Below are positions 1 to 6,918 of a DNA stretch of 9,767 bases, in pieces. Under the pieces are notes generated by a model. The model worked only from the letters and a program-made list of their open reading frames with translations, did no database searches and was not told the origin of the DNA. The DNA comes from Halanaerobiales bacterium (GTDB lineage Bacteria; Bacillota; Halanaerobiia; Halanaerobiales; JADQBU01). The stretch's first letter is position 1, and every line of letters begins with the position of its first letter. Both the position numbers and the translations under genes were made by a program. The stretch is taken from assembly GCA_016278435.1 (NCBI GenBank), contig JADQBU010000249.1, positions 1-9,767 on the forward strand, read 5' to 3'.

Positions 1-1
1 A

Positions 2-88
2 ATTGTTAAAGAAATGGTAGACAGATATTATCCAGAAGCAGTACAGAGTGAACCAGATCAGGAAGATATGGCTGTACCGGAAGTATAA
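2..88 (+). CDS. 3' end of an unidentified upstream gene (partial)
   Basis: Only the last 28 codons and a TAA stop are present; the gene starts before the window. This is the only one of the three forward frames that stays open from the window edge to base 86, and its codon use matches the downstream genes. The visible tail begins IVKEMVDRYYPEA and then becomes acidic and proline-containing, ending in MAVPEV. I do not recognise the family from so short a tail. It lies on the same strand as everything else and is followed 24 bases later by a strong hairpin, so it is probably the last gene of a preceding transcription unit, or is separated from the next genes by an attenuating structure. Confidence 0.6.
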   Translation: MVKEMVDRYYPEAVQSEPDQEDMAVPEV

Positions 89-112
89 AGTCTTAACCGA
101 TTTAAATAGATA

Positions 113-147
113 TACTCCCTCCTCTTTTATTAGAAGTGGAGGGAGTA
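113..147 (+). terminator. Strong intergenic hairpin, probable terminator or attenuator
   Basis: TACTCCCTCC (113-122) is followed by its perfect reverse complement GGAGGGAGTA (138-147). Inside it, after a T-T mismatch, CTT at 124-126 can pair with AAG at 134-136, leaving a small AT-rich loop. The 3' side is T-rich (gatttgattattt) but has no uninterrupted U-tract, so it is an imperfect intrinsic terminator. It sits between the stop of the upstream gene and the DUF2848 gene. It could instead be an mRNA processing or stabilising hairpin. Confidence 0.55.
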
Positions 148-203
148 GATTTGATTATTTAAATTATTCGGAATTTTACTTAAAAATATTGGGAGGAAGA
201 GAT

Positions 204-890
204 ATGGAAAAATTAGAATTAAATGTTGTTGGTGGTGAAAAATTTTCTCTGGAGACCAGGGCATTGATAAATGCTGGTAGAACAGGACGGGATTCAGAAG
301 CTGTAAGAAAACATATTGAGGAGCTAAGGAAAGAGGGTATTAATATTTCAGGTGAGATTCCAATTTTTCATCCCAAGGTAAAAGAGAGAATTATAACCGG
401 AAATAAATTTGAAGCTCTACCTAATAGCAAATCCTGTGGGGAAGTTGAGTTTGTTCTTATTTTTAATGATAATAATATTTACGTTGGGTTGGGTAGTGAC
501 CATACTGACCGGGAATTTGAAAAAGTTGATATCAGAGCAGCAAAACAGCTTTATCCCAATGTTTTAGCACCTGATGTCTGGAGGTATGAGGAAGTTGCTG
601 ATTACTGGGATGAGTTAGTAATGCGGGCCTGGGTAAAAAAGGATGGCAAAAAAGTATTATATCAGGAAGATGTTCTAGGGGCTTTACTTCCGCCGGATGA
701 CCTGATTAACAGGGTTAAATCAAACTATCTACCTGACTTAAATGGTTTAGTTTTATTTGGTGGTACCTTTCCAGTATTAGGCGGGAAGCTGATCTTCAGC
801 GAATATTTTGATATGGAGCTTTATGACCCAAAAAAGGATAGAAGTATTAAACATGACTATACAATGGAACCAATAACCTGGATTGAATAG
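204..890 (+). CDS. DUF2848 family protein (FAH-like fold, putative hydrolase)
   Basis: This 228-residue protein is recognised as DUF2848 by a run of family-like signatures: GRTGRD near residues 25-30, SCGEVEFVL at 77-85, VGLGSDHTDRE at 94-104, and APDVW at 122-126 followed by the YWDELVMRAW stretch at 134-143. The E-x-E in GEVEF (E80, E82) and the LFGGTFP stretch at 184-190 resemble metal-site and loop features of fumarylacetoacetate-hydrolase-fold enzymes, which suggests a metal-dependent hydrolase or decarboxylase acting on a small acid. No reaction is established that I know of. The start at 204 is preferred because GGGAGGAAGA lies just upstream at 191-200. An in-frame GTG at 48 would overlap the previous gene and run through the hairpin. 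The length suits the family. It is probably cytoplasmic, and the bicupin gene starts 34 bases after its stop, so the two are probably co-transcribed. Confidence 0.82.
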   Translation: MEKLELNVVGGEKFSLETRALINAGRTGRDSEAVRKHIEELRKEGINISGEIPIFHPKVKERIITGNKFEALPNSKSCGEVEFVLIFNDNNIYVGLGSDHTDREFEKVDIRAAKQLYPNVLAPDVWRYEEVADYWDELVMRAWVKKDGKKVLYQEDVLGALLPPDDLINRVKSNYLPDLNGLVLFGGTFPVLGGKLIFSEYFDMELYDPKKDRSIKHDYTMEPITWIE

Positions 891-924
891 AAGATATTTT
901 AAAAATAAAAGGAGTGATATTTTA

Positions 925-1668
925 ATGGCAAAGCCAGAAATGGATTTTTTCGATACAGAACTAATGCCCTGGATGGAATTAACAAAGGACCCTGACCAGT
1001 ATGTTAAAATTCTGGCAAAATGTCCGGAGACAGGGGCTTATACCCGTTTAATTCGTAGCCAGGCTGATCTCTGTGAGACTATTACCCAATATGATGATCC
1101 ACCAGGCAAATTATTAATCCATGAGGATACCTGGGAAGAGGTTTATTCCTTCAGTGGTACTTTAATTGATACTAATTTAAATCAGACCTTTAAAGAAGGA
1201 TATTTTGCCTGCCGGCCACCTATGATGAAACACGGTCCCTTTTTCCATCCGACCAGTGCGGTAAGTTATGAGATTAAAACACCGGCTGAATTCATGGAAA
1301 AACCTGAAAAGGATTTCTTTGATACATCTATACTACCCTGGAAACCGGTTGAGGGAGTTCCGGGACGTTTTGAGAAGATACTGGATAAGGACAGGAAGAA
1401 TGATGGTTTTACCCGTATAGTCTGGAATCAACCTGATATGGATGCCAGTATTCGTGATTTTAGCTCACCACGGGAAAACTCTTATATTTATGATGAAAAT
1501 ATGTGGACAGAAGTTCTTATTTTAGAGGGAACTTTGATTGACCTGGGGGAAAATAAAACCTATATTCGTGGTTACTATGCTAATTTTGCACCAGGAAAGA
1601 AACACGGTCCTTATTTCTATCCGACCGGAGCAATGTGGATCGAAACCAGGTACCCGGAGATGGGTTAA
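925..1668 (+). CDS. Tandem (two-domain) cupin protein
   Basis: A 247-residue protein made of two copies of one cupin unit, roughly residues 8-119 and 131-243. The repeat is plain: FFDTELMPW against FFDTSILPW at the start, then W-x-EV...GTLID, then GY(F/Y)A...KHGP(F/Y)F(H/Y)PT. Cupins of this shape are usually metal-dependent dioxygenases, isomerases or sugar/acid-binding proteins; the reaction here is unknown. The first domain carries H66, E71/E72, H103 and H108 as likely metal ligands. In the second, the positions of H66 and H108 are Y189 and Y232, while E196 and H227 remain, so it may bind metal poorly or serve a structural role. The start at 925 is chosen over an in-frame ATG at 883, because AAAGGAGTGAT at 908-918 is well placed and the earlier one overlaps the DUF2848 gene. 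No signal peptide is visible, so it is probably cytoplasmic. Confidence 0.82.
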   Translation: MAKPEMDFFDTELMPWMELTKDPDQYVKILAKCPETGAYTRLIRSQADLCETITQYDDPPGKLLIHEDTWEEVYSFSGTLIDTNLNQTFKEGYFACRPPMMKHGPFFHPTSAVSYEIKTPAEFMEKPEKDFFDTSILPWKPVEGVPGRFEKILDKDRKNDGFTRIVWNQPDMDASIRDFSSPRENSYIYDENMWTEVLILEGTLIDLGENKTYIRGYYANFAPGKKHGPYFYPTGAMWIETRYPEMG

Positions 1669-1673
1669 ATAAA

Positions 1674-1695
1674 TTTTTGGCATGCAGGCTAAAAA
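1674..1695. promoter_or_regulatory. Imperfect 22-bp palindrome before the TAXI gene, candidate operator (site 1)
   Basis: Eighteen of 22 positions are symmetric about a central TGCA: five T's, then GC, TGCA, GC, and five A's. The minus strand reads TTAGCCTGCATGCCA in the core. Similar cores occur before the TRAP permease (2780-2794) and before the second TAXI gene (9426-9436). It lies 43 bases upstream of the TAXI start codon. As RNA it could also fold into an 8-bp hairpin with one G-U pair, but no U-tract follows, so an operator is favoured over a terminator. Confidence 0.45.
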
Positions 1696-1738
1696 AGATA
1701 TGTCCCCTTGTTTTAAATCGATTTTAAGGAGGGTTTTT

Positions 1739-2752
1739 ATGAAACAAAGAAAATTATTGTTAGTTTCATTGTTGGCTTTTCTTTTACTTTTGTCAATAGT
1801 TACCAACGTAGGTGCAGAAACAGTTTTTATTAACATCGGAACTGCAAGTGTCGGAGGTTCTTATTATCCTGCGGGTACAACAATTGCAAATGTTCTTGAT
1901 AATAATTTAAAAATTGACAATGTGAATTTGGTTATTTCAGCCCAGGCTACAGCAGGTTCTACAGAAAATATAAATATGATGCGTAATTCTGAAATGGAAA
2001 TGGCTGTGATTAACGCCAGTGTAGCCAGCCAGGCTTTTAAAGGTATTGGTCTGTATAAAGATAAGGCCTATAAAGATATTCGAACAATAACCCAGTTATG
2101 GTCAAATCCGATTCAGATGGTTGTTACAGAAAAATCGGGAATAACTTCCTGGAATGAACTCAAGGGTCATTCTGTATCAATTGGTCAGGCAGGCAGTGGG
2201 ACAGAGGTGCTCAGCAAAGAAATGTTTGATGCACTTCCCGGTATATCACTTGATGATATCAATGTTGAACATTTAGGTTATGATCAGTCAGCCAGTGCTA
2301 TGAAAAACGGGCGGATAGATGCTGCCCAGATGTCCGGAGGACTTCCAGTAGCATCAGTACTGGACCTTTTCGTAAGTCCAATTAAAGTTAAACTAATTTC
2401 ATTTACAGATGAAGAGGTTATTGCAATTAATAGTAAGTATCCCCACTGGAAACCATCTATTATCGATGCCAATACTTATATGAATCAGGAGGAGCCTGTT
2501 AAGACTGTTGCTTTATTCACTCAATTTGTTGTCAGGGGAAATCTTGACGAGGAACTGGTATACCAGTTTACTAAAGCAATGTTTGAGAATCAGGACCAGA
2601 TTCATGAATCATATAAAGGGCTTGAAGAAATGAGATTAGATAAAGCAGTCCTGGGATTGGTTGCTCCATTACATCCTGGAGCTATAAGATATTATAAAGA
2701 AAAGGGAATTGAAGTACCTGAGGATCTGATTCCTCCGGAATATAAAGAATAA
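1739..2752 (+). CDS. TAXI family TRAP transporter solute-binding protein
   Basis: A 337-residue secreted binding protein of the TAXI type, the receptor of a sodium- or proton-driven TRAP uptake system. Residues 1-26 form a signal peptide: a KQRK basic start, a leucine-rich core, and a likely cleavage after NVGA. There is no lipobox cysteine and no cysteine anywhere in the protein. TAXI signatures follow: IGTASVGGSYYPAG at 33-46, TAGSTENINMM at 71-81, DIRTI...WSNP at 113-124, and GHSVSIGQAGSGTEVLSK at 143-160. The start at 1739 follows AAGGAGGG at 1726-1733; an in-frame ATG at 1682 lies inside the upstream palindrome and would bury the signal peptide. The permease gene follows after 78 bases, so receptor and permease form one transporter. 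The ligand is unknown; TAXI proteins with known ligands mostly bind small carboxylates such as glutamate or 2-oxoacids. Confidence 0.93.
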   Translation: MKQRKLLLVSLLAFLLLLSIVTNVGAETVFINIGTASVGGSYYPAGTTIANVLDNNLKIDNVNLVISAQATAGSTENINMMRNSEMEMAVINASVASQAFKGIGLYKDKAYKDIRTITQLWSNPIQMVVTEKSGITSWNELKGHSVSIGQAGSGTEVLSKEMFDALPGISLDDINVEHLGYDQSASAMKNGRIDAAQMSGGLPVASVLDLFVSPIKVKLISFTDEEVIAINSKYPHWKPSIIDANTYMNQEEPVKTVALFTQFVVRGNLDEELVYQFTKAMFENQDQIHESYKGLEEMRLDKAVLGLVAPLHPGAIRYYKEKGIEVPEDLIPPEYKE

Positions 2753-2779
2753 ATGTTAGAATAAAAGAATATATAAATA

Positions 2780-2794
2780 TTGGCCTGCATGTCA
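2780..2794 (+). promoter_or_regulatory. Candidate operator before the TRAP permease (site 2)
   Basis: TTGGCCTGCATGTCA matches the minus-strand core of site 1, TTAGCCTGCATGCCA, at 13 of 15 positions. It sits 36 bases upstream of the permease start, in the gap after the binding-protein gene. It is less symmetric than site 1 but keeps the central TGCA. An A/T-rich TATAAA lies just upstream at 2772-2777, but I found no convincing -35 to go with it. Confidence 0.4.
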
Positions 2795-2830
2795 TTTAAA
2801 TAAGTTTTATACTGTTGGAGGTGAAGTATT

Positions 2831-4744
2831 TTGAAGGAAGTCGTAGAAAAGGAGACCATAAAAATAAATCAGAATCATAAGGAACTTGATGGTATTTACC
2901 TGAAAATTGCAATTACATTTGCAATAGCAATGTCATTATTTGAATTATGGGCAAATAGTATTTCTATGCTTCCAACGATTCAAATAAATGTCATCCATCT
3001 TTTTTTTCTTTTAAACCTTACATTCTTACGGTTTCCAGCAAAGAAAGGGCAAGCAAGAATTAGCTGGATAGACATATTATTGGTTTTAATAAGTTCTTTT
3101 GTTACCTTGTACTTCTATTTTAATTTTGAGTCATTGTATTCTGCCCGGGGTCTTGTTCCCAATACTCTGGATTATGTTGTATCTGTTGTGGCAATAGTTT
3201 TAGTCATTGAGGCAGCCAGGCGTACAGTGGGATATTTGTTGCCAATGTTAGCAGTAATTTTTATGGTTTATGCATACTATGGTCAATATTTCCCGGGTAT
3301 TTTTAAACACCGTGGTTTTACATTTCTCAGACTAATTTCCCGGCTATATCTGACTGAGGAAGGAATACTGGGCCTCGTGTTAACAATTTCTTCTACATTT
3401 GTTTTTCTATTTATATTATTTGGTGAGTTTCTTAAAAGAAGTGGGCTGGGACAATTCTTTGCTGATGTTTCACAGGCTATTACAGGTAGTAGCAAAGGCG
3501 GCCCTGCCAAGATGGCAGTTATCATGAGCGCAATGATGGGTACTATTAGCGGAGCCTCTGTAGCCAATGCCGCTACTACTGGGGCTTTTACAATTAATTT
3601 AATGAAAAAAACAGGGTATAAAGCTCATACTGCCGGGGCTGTTGAAGCGGCTGCTTCAACAGGTGGAATGATTATGCCGCCCGTAATGGGGGCTGCTGCT
3701 TTTATGATTGCAGGGTTTTTGAAAATACCTTACTCAACAATTATGATTGGAGCTATAATTCCGGCAATACTTTATTATATTTCGATTTATTTTGTAGTTC
3801 ATTCAGAAGCAGTTAGATTTAATATATCAGGACTACCAAGAGCTGAACTTCCCAATATCAAGGATGTGATTTTAAAAAGTGGTCACCTGGCAATTCCGGT
3901 TATAATTATAGTTTGGTTGATGATTAAAGGTTATACACCAATTTATGCAGCTCTGATGGGAATCATTAGTACTGTTGCGGCAAGTTATTTAAGGAAAGAT
4001 ACCAGAATGAGTATAAGAGATATCTTTGAAGCCTTAAAACAGGCTCCGAATCAGTTAATTCCACTGGGAATGGCCTGTGCAGTAATAGGAATTATTGTTG
4101 GAGTAACTAATATGACTGCTCTGGGCACAAATATTGCAAGTGAAATTCTTACATTATCGGGTGGGAGTGTGGCTCTGGGGCTGATTTTTATGCTAATAGC
4201 TTCTTTAATTGTTAGTATGGGACTACCGGCAACTGCTGTTTATGCTATTGTAGCTATTGTGGCAGCCCCTGCAGTAGTTCGTCTGGGGGTAATTCCACTG
4301 GCTGCCCACTTATTTGTTTTCTGGTTTGGTTGTCTTTCCGGTGTTACTCCACCGGTAGCTCTTTGTTCTTATACAGCGGCTGGTGTTGCTGATGCTGATC
4401 CGAATAGGACTGCCTTAATGGCATTCAGAATGGCATTACCGGGTTTTCTAATTCCCTTTGTCTTTAGTTACAGGCCGGAGATTCTCTTTCAGAACTTTAC
4501 CTGGGCTGCTTTTATCCCGTCTATTATTTTCTCATTATTAATTACAATTACTGCTGTTGTTGCAAGTTATGGTTTTCTTGGAAAATATAAATTACTTCCC
4601 TTTTCGAGGTTATTTCTCTTTGCCGGGGCCTTGACCATGATTAAGCCCGGGTTCCTCAACTTTGTGGGGGTAGCTTTTATTGTTATAGTAATGTTTTATG
4701 AAAGATATGCTTATCAAAAAAATGAAATGAATTTAAATGCTTAG
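2831..4744 (+). CDS. TRAP transporter permease, fused 4TM/12TM type
   Basis: A 637-residue integral membrane protein that fuses the small DctQ-like part (about residues 20-180) to the large DctM-like part (about 185-625). It would be the partner of the TAXI binding protein encoded just upstream, driving solute uptake across the cytoplasmic membrane with an ion gradient. Many hydrophobic segments are visible. DctM-type signatures include GTISGASVANAATTGAFTI around 237-255, GGMIMPPVMGAAAFMIAGF at 278-296, SMGLPATAVY at 462-471, and LSGVTPPVALCSYTAAGVA at 502-520. The start is a TTG, well supported by GGAGGTG at 2818-2824 with ideal spacing; the next in-frame ATG lies inside the first membrane segment. 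The FrhB-like gene begins 20 bases after the stop, so it probably belongs to the same transcript. Confidence 0.95.
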   Translation: MKEVVEKETIKINQNHKELDGIYLKIAITFAIAMSLFELWANSISMLPTIQINVIHLFFLLNLTFLRFPAKKGQARISWIDILLVLISSFVTLYFYFNFESLYSARGLVPNTLDYVVSVVAIVLVIEAARRTVGYLLPMLAVIFMVYAYYGQYFPGIFKHRGFTFLRLISRLYLTEEGILGLVLTISSTFVFLFILFGEFLKRSGLGQFFADVSQAITGSSKGGPAKMAVIMSAMMGTISGASVANAATTGAFTINLMKKTGYKAHTAGAVEAAASTGGMIMPPVMGAAAFMIAGFLKIPYSTIMIGAIIPAILYYISIYFVVHSEAVRFNISGLPRAELPNIKDVILKSGHLAIPVIIIVWLMIKGYTPIYAALMGIISTVAASYLRKDTRMSIRDIFEALKQAPNQLIPLGMACAVIGIIVGVTNMTALGTNIASEILTLSGGSVALGLIFMLIASLIVSMGLPATAVYAIVAIVAAPAVVRLGVIPLAAHLFVFWFGCLSGVTPPVALCSYTAAGVADADPNRTALMAFRMALPGFLIPFVFSYRPEILFQNFTWAAFIPSIIFSLLITITAVVASYGFLGKYKLLPFSRLFLFAGALTMIKPGFLNFVGVAFIVIVMFYERYAYQKNEMNLNA

Positions 4745-4764
4745 AGTTGTTAAGGAGGTATAAA

Positions 4765-5961
4765 ATGGCGGCAAATTATGACAAACTAAAAGTTGAAGTA
4801 ATTGATAGTGGCTTATGTACTGGTTGCGGAACATGTACCGGGGTATGTGCTGCAAAGGCAATTGAAATGGACTATACAGGAGATGAAATTCTGCCACATC
4901 TAGTTTTAGACTGTGTAAGCTGCGGCCTTTGTGTGGAATACTGCCCAGGTAAAGATATCCCCCTCCGGGATCTTGATAAAAAGTTTCTGGGGAGGGAAAG
5001 AAACTTTAATGATGAACACCTGGGGATTTATCTCAACAGTTACCGGGGCTGGAGTAAAGATCCTTACATCCGCCAGAATACCAGTAGTGGAGGGATAGTA
5101 ACTTCACTGGCTAAGTATGCTCTGGATAGTAAAAGGGTTGACGCTGTAATCATGTCTGCTTTAAAAGATGATGAACCATGGAAAGGGGTTCCTTTTATTG
5201 CAACTACTTCAGAAGATGTAGATAAAGCAGCCAGAAGTGCCCCGGTAATGGTACCCGTTAATGACCTGGTTGTTGAAGCATTGCTAAAACGCAAATATAA
5301 AAGGATTGGAGTTGTGGGATTACCCTGCCATATCCATGGATTACGAAAATTACAGGCTGCTGGAAAACCGAAGAGATTGGCTGAAGGTATCAGCTTCATG
5401 ATAGGACTTTACTGTGCTTCAACATATTACTGGGAAGGTGTTAGGCATTTAATTAAGGAGTTCACTGAAATTGATGACCTTTCTAAGATTGTCAAGGTTG
5501 ATTACAGAGGTGGAAAGTACCCGGGAGGTATGTATGTTCTGACCAGTGATAACAGAATTCATTATATTGCAGGAAAGCATGACTATACCTGGCATTTTCT
5601 GGGCGCAGCGACCTATAAAAGAGATAGATGCCTAATGTGTGTTGATTTTTCAGCGGAATTAGCTGATATTTCCTGTGGGGATATCTTCCAGAAGGTAACT
5701 GATAATCCCAAAATTGTATCTGTACTGACCAGAACAGATACAGGACAGGAGCTTTTCCGGGGAGCAAAGGAAGCTGGTTTTATTGATTTTGAACATCATC
5801 CAGCAGAATTAATTACTGCAAGTGGGATGGGATGGGAGGCAAAAAGACATGCCGGTATGTACAGGTTATTGAGAAGAGGAAAACAGGGTTGGCCTGTTCC
5901 CGATTATCAATATGACCTTGAAGTAAAAATGTTGGCCAGGAAGCTAAGTTTTCCTTCCTAA
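4765..5961 (+). CDS. Ferredoxin-FrhB fusion: coenzyme F420 hydrogenase/dehydrogenase beta-subunit family protein
   Basis: A 398-residue iron-sulfur flavoprotein. The N-terminus is a two-cluster ferredoxin with C18, C21, C24, C28 and C50, C53, C56, C60, both CxxCxxCxxxC. The FrhB region follows: GWSKDPYIRQNTSSGGIVTS at 95-114, GVVGLPCHIHGLRKL at 182-196, and RCLMCVDFSAELADISCGD at 288-306, with C289, C292 and C304 as further possible cluster ligands. Family members bind FAD and shuttle electrons between iron-sulfur clusters and a cofactor or protein; the family includes F420-reducing subunits but also many proteins unrelated to F420. The true acceptor here is unknown, and I see no sign that this organism makes F420. 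The ATG at 4765 is chosen over an in-frame TTG at 4747 because AAGGAGG (4752-4758) is 6 bases upstream of it. It may link to the AOR and ferredoxin genes downstream. Confidence 0.88.
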   Translation: MAANYDKLKVEVIDSGLCTGCGTCTGVCAAKAIEMDYTGDEILPHLVLDCVSCGLCVEYCPGKDIPLRDLDKKFLGRERNFNDEHLGIYLNSYRGWSKDPYIRQNTSSGGIVTSLAKYALDSKRVDAVIMSALKDDEPWKGVPFIATTSEDVDKAARSAPVMVPVNDLVVEALLKRKYKRIGVVGLPCHIHGLRKLQAAGKPKRLAEGISFMIGLYCASTYYWEGVRHLIKEFTEIDDLSKIVKVDYRGGKYPGGMYVLTSDNRIHYIAGKHDYTWHFLGAATYKRDRCLMCVDFSAELADISCGDIFQKVTDNPKIVSVLTRTDTGQELFRGAKEAGFIDFEHHPAELITASGMGWEAKRHAGMYRLLRRGKQGWPVPDYQYDLEVKMLARKLSFPS

Positions 5962-6006
5962 ATTAATTGTTTTAATAGATTCCTTTATAAAATACTGGAT
6001 TAATGA

Positions 6007-6034
6007 TTGTTAAAGATTTGTTTGGCACTATAAT
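6007..6034 (+). promoter_or_regulatory. Predicted vegetative (sigma-A type) promoter before the C-N hydrolase
   Basis: A -35 box TTGTTA (6007-6012) and a perfect -10 box TATAAT (6029-6034) are separated by 16 bases, in a 124-base gap between the FrhB-like gene and the C-N hydrolase gene. Transcription would start near 6041, leaving about 45 bases of leader before the ATG at 6086. It suggests that the hydrolase, ferredoxin and AOR genes can be transcribed independently of the transporter block. I see no terminator hairpin in the gap, so read-through from upstream is also possible. Confidence 0.6.
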
Positions 6035-6085
6035 TCAAAAAAGAGGAAATATTAGGAATAGTTCGAGAAGAAAGGGGTTATTAAA

Positions 6086-6868
6086 ATGACAAAGGTTGCC
6101 TCAATTCAATTATGGCTTTCTGAAGAAACAAAAGAAGAAAGGCTAATTAGAGCAGAGAAATTAATTGACCAGAATTCAGATGCTGACTTAATTTTGTTAC
6201 CTGAAATGTGGACGATTGGCTGGCGTTCTTTTGATAGATATGAAAAAGAAGCTGAAACCCTTGAAGGGGAAACGGTTTCCAGAATGGCAGAAAAGGCTAA
6301 AAAGATTAATGCCTATATTCATGCTGGTAGTATAGTTGAAAAGAGAGATAATGGGCTTTATAATACTGCAGTTTTATTAAGCCCGGAAGGTGAGGTAATA
6401 GCTGCATACCGGAAACTTCATCTGGTTACAAGAAAAGGTTCAGAAGAGATTGCTTATCTAAAACCCGGTAAAGAGGTAGTGGCGGTAGATACCGAGTTTG
6501 GTAAGGTTGGTTTTGGAATCTGTTATGACCTTAGATTTCCAGAACTTTACAGACAGATGGCTGTTAACCACGGGGTAGAGGTATTTCTCCATGTTGCTGC
6601 CTGGCCTCTGGTACGGGTTGAGAACTGGATAGAATTATCACATGCCCGGGCAAATGAGAATCTAGCTTACTTCATTTCCTGTAACTGTGCCGGGTTCGAT
6701 CATGGGGTTCAATATCTCGGGCATAGTTCAATTGTTGATCAGAACGGAGTCTCTACGGCCAGCACGGGCCTATTTGAAGATGTAGTTAGAGGAACGATTG
6801 ATATCAAGGAATTAAGGAAATTCAGAGAGCAGACACCACATCTAAAAAGCAGGGTATTATCTGTTTAG
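6086..6868 (+). CDS. Carbon-nitrogen hydrolase, nitrilase superfamily (omega-amidase/NIT2-like)
   Basis: A 260-residue cytoplasmic hydrolase with the full nitrilase-superfamily catalytic triad: E40 in LILLPEMW, K110 in YRKLHL and C146 in GFGICYDLRFPELYR. Further family marks are the AAWPLVRVENW stretch at 171-181, SHARANENLAYFISCN at 185-200 and GHSSIVDQNG at 212-221. Enzymes of this superfamily cleave C-N bonds in amides, nitriles or N-carbamoyl compounds through a cysteine thioester. The size and motifs are closest to the omega-amidase/Nit group that acts on dicarboxylic monoamides such as 2-oxoglutaramate, but the substrate cannot be fixed from sequence. The ATG at 6086 follows AAAGGGG at 6071-6077. 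It sits directly behind a predicted promoter and 50 bases ahead of the ferredoxin gene. It could supply the carboxylate that the neighbouring AOR handles (inference). Confidence 0.9.
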   Translation: MTKVASIQLWLSEETKEERLIRAEKLIDQNSDADLILLPEMWTIGWRSFDRYEKEAETLEGETVSRMAEKAKKINAYIHAGSIVEKRDNGLYNTAVLLSPEGEVIAAYRKLHLVTRKGSEEIAYLKPGKEVVAVDTEFGKVGFGICYDLRFPELYRQMAVNHGVEVFLHVAAWPLVRVENWIELSHARANENLAYFISCNCAGFDHGVQYLGHSSIVDQNGVSTASTGLFEDVVRGTIDIKELRKFREQTPHLKSRVLSV

Positions 6869-6918
6869 AGCACTTAATAAAAAAGACAAGAAATCGATGT
6901 CAGGAAGGTGAGAACAAA

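Noticed and set aside
48..203. N-terminal extension of the DUF2848 gene from a GTG at 48
   Set aside because: It overlaps the tail of the upstream gene, passes through the strong hairpin, and lacks family sequence; the ATG at 204 has a good ribosome site.
1522..1836. Minus-strand open frame of 104 codons
   Set aside because: It lies across the end of the bicupin gene and the start of the TAXI gene, both well supported on the + strand, and its product shows no family features.
3283..3567. Minus-strand open frame of 94 codons inside the permease gene
   Set aside because: It is a shadow of the TRAP permease coding sequence; no independent ribosome site or motif.
5064..5767. Two minus-strand open frames opposite the FrhB-like gene
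   Set aside because: The + strand encodes a complete, motif-rich iron-sulfur flavoprotein over the same bases.
6022..6038. Full sigma-54 promoter
   Set aside because: The TTGGCAC half is present, but the -12 GC dinucleotide is absent, while the overlapping TATAAT with TTGTTA is a better match to a vegetative promoter.
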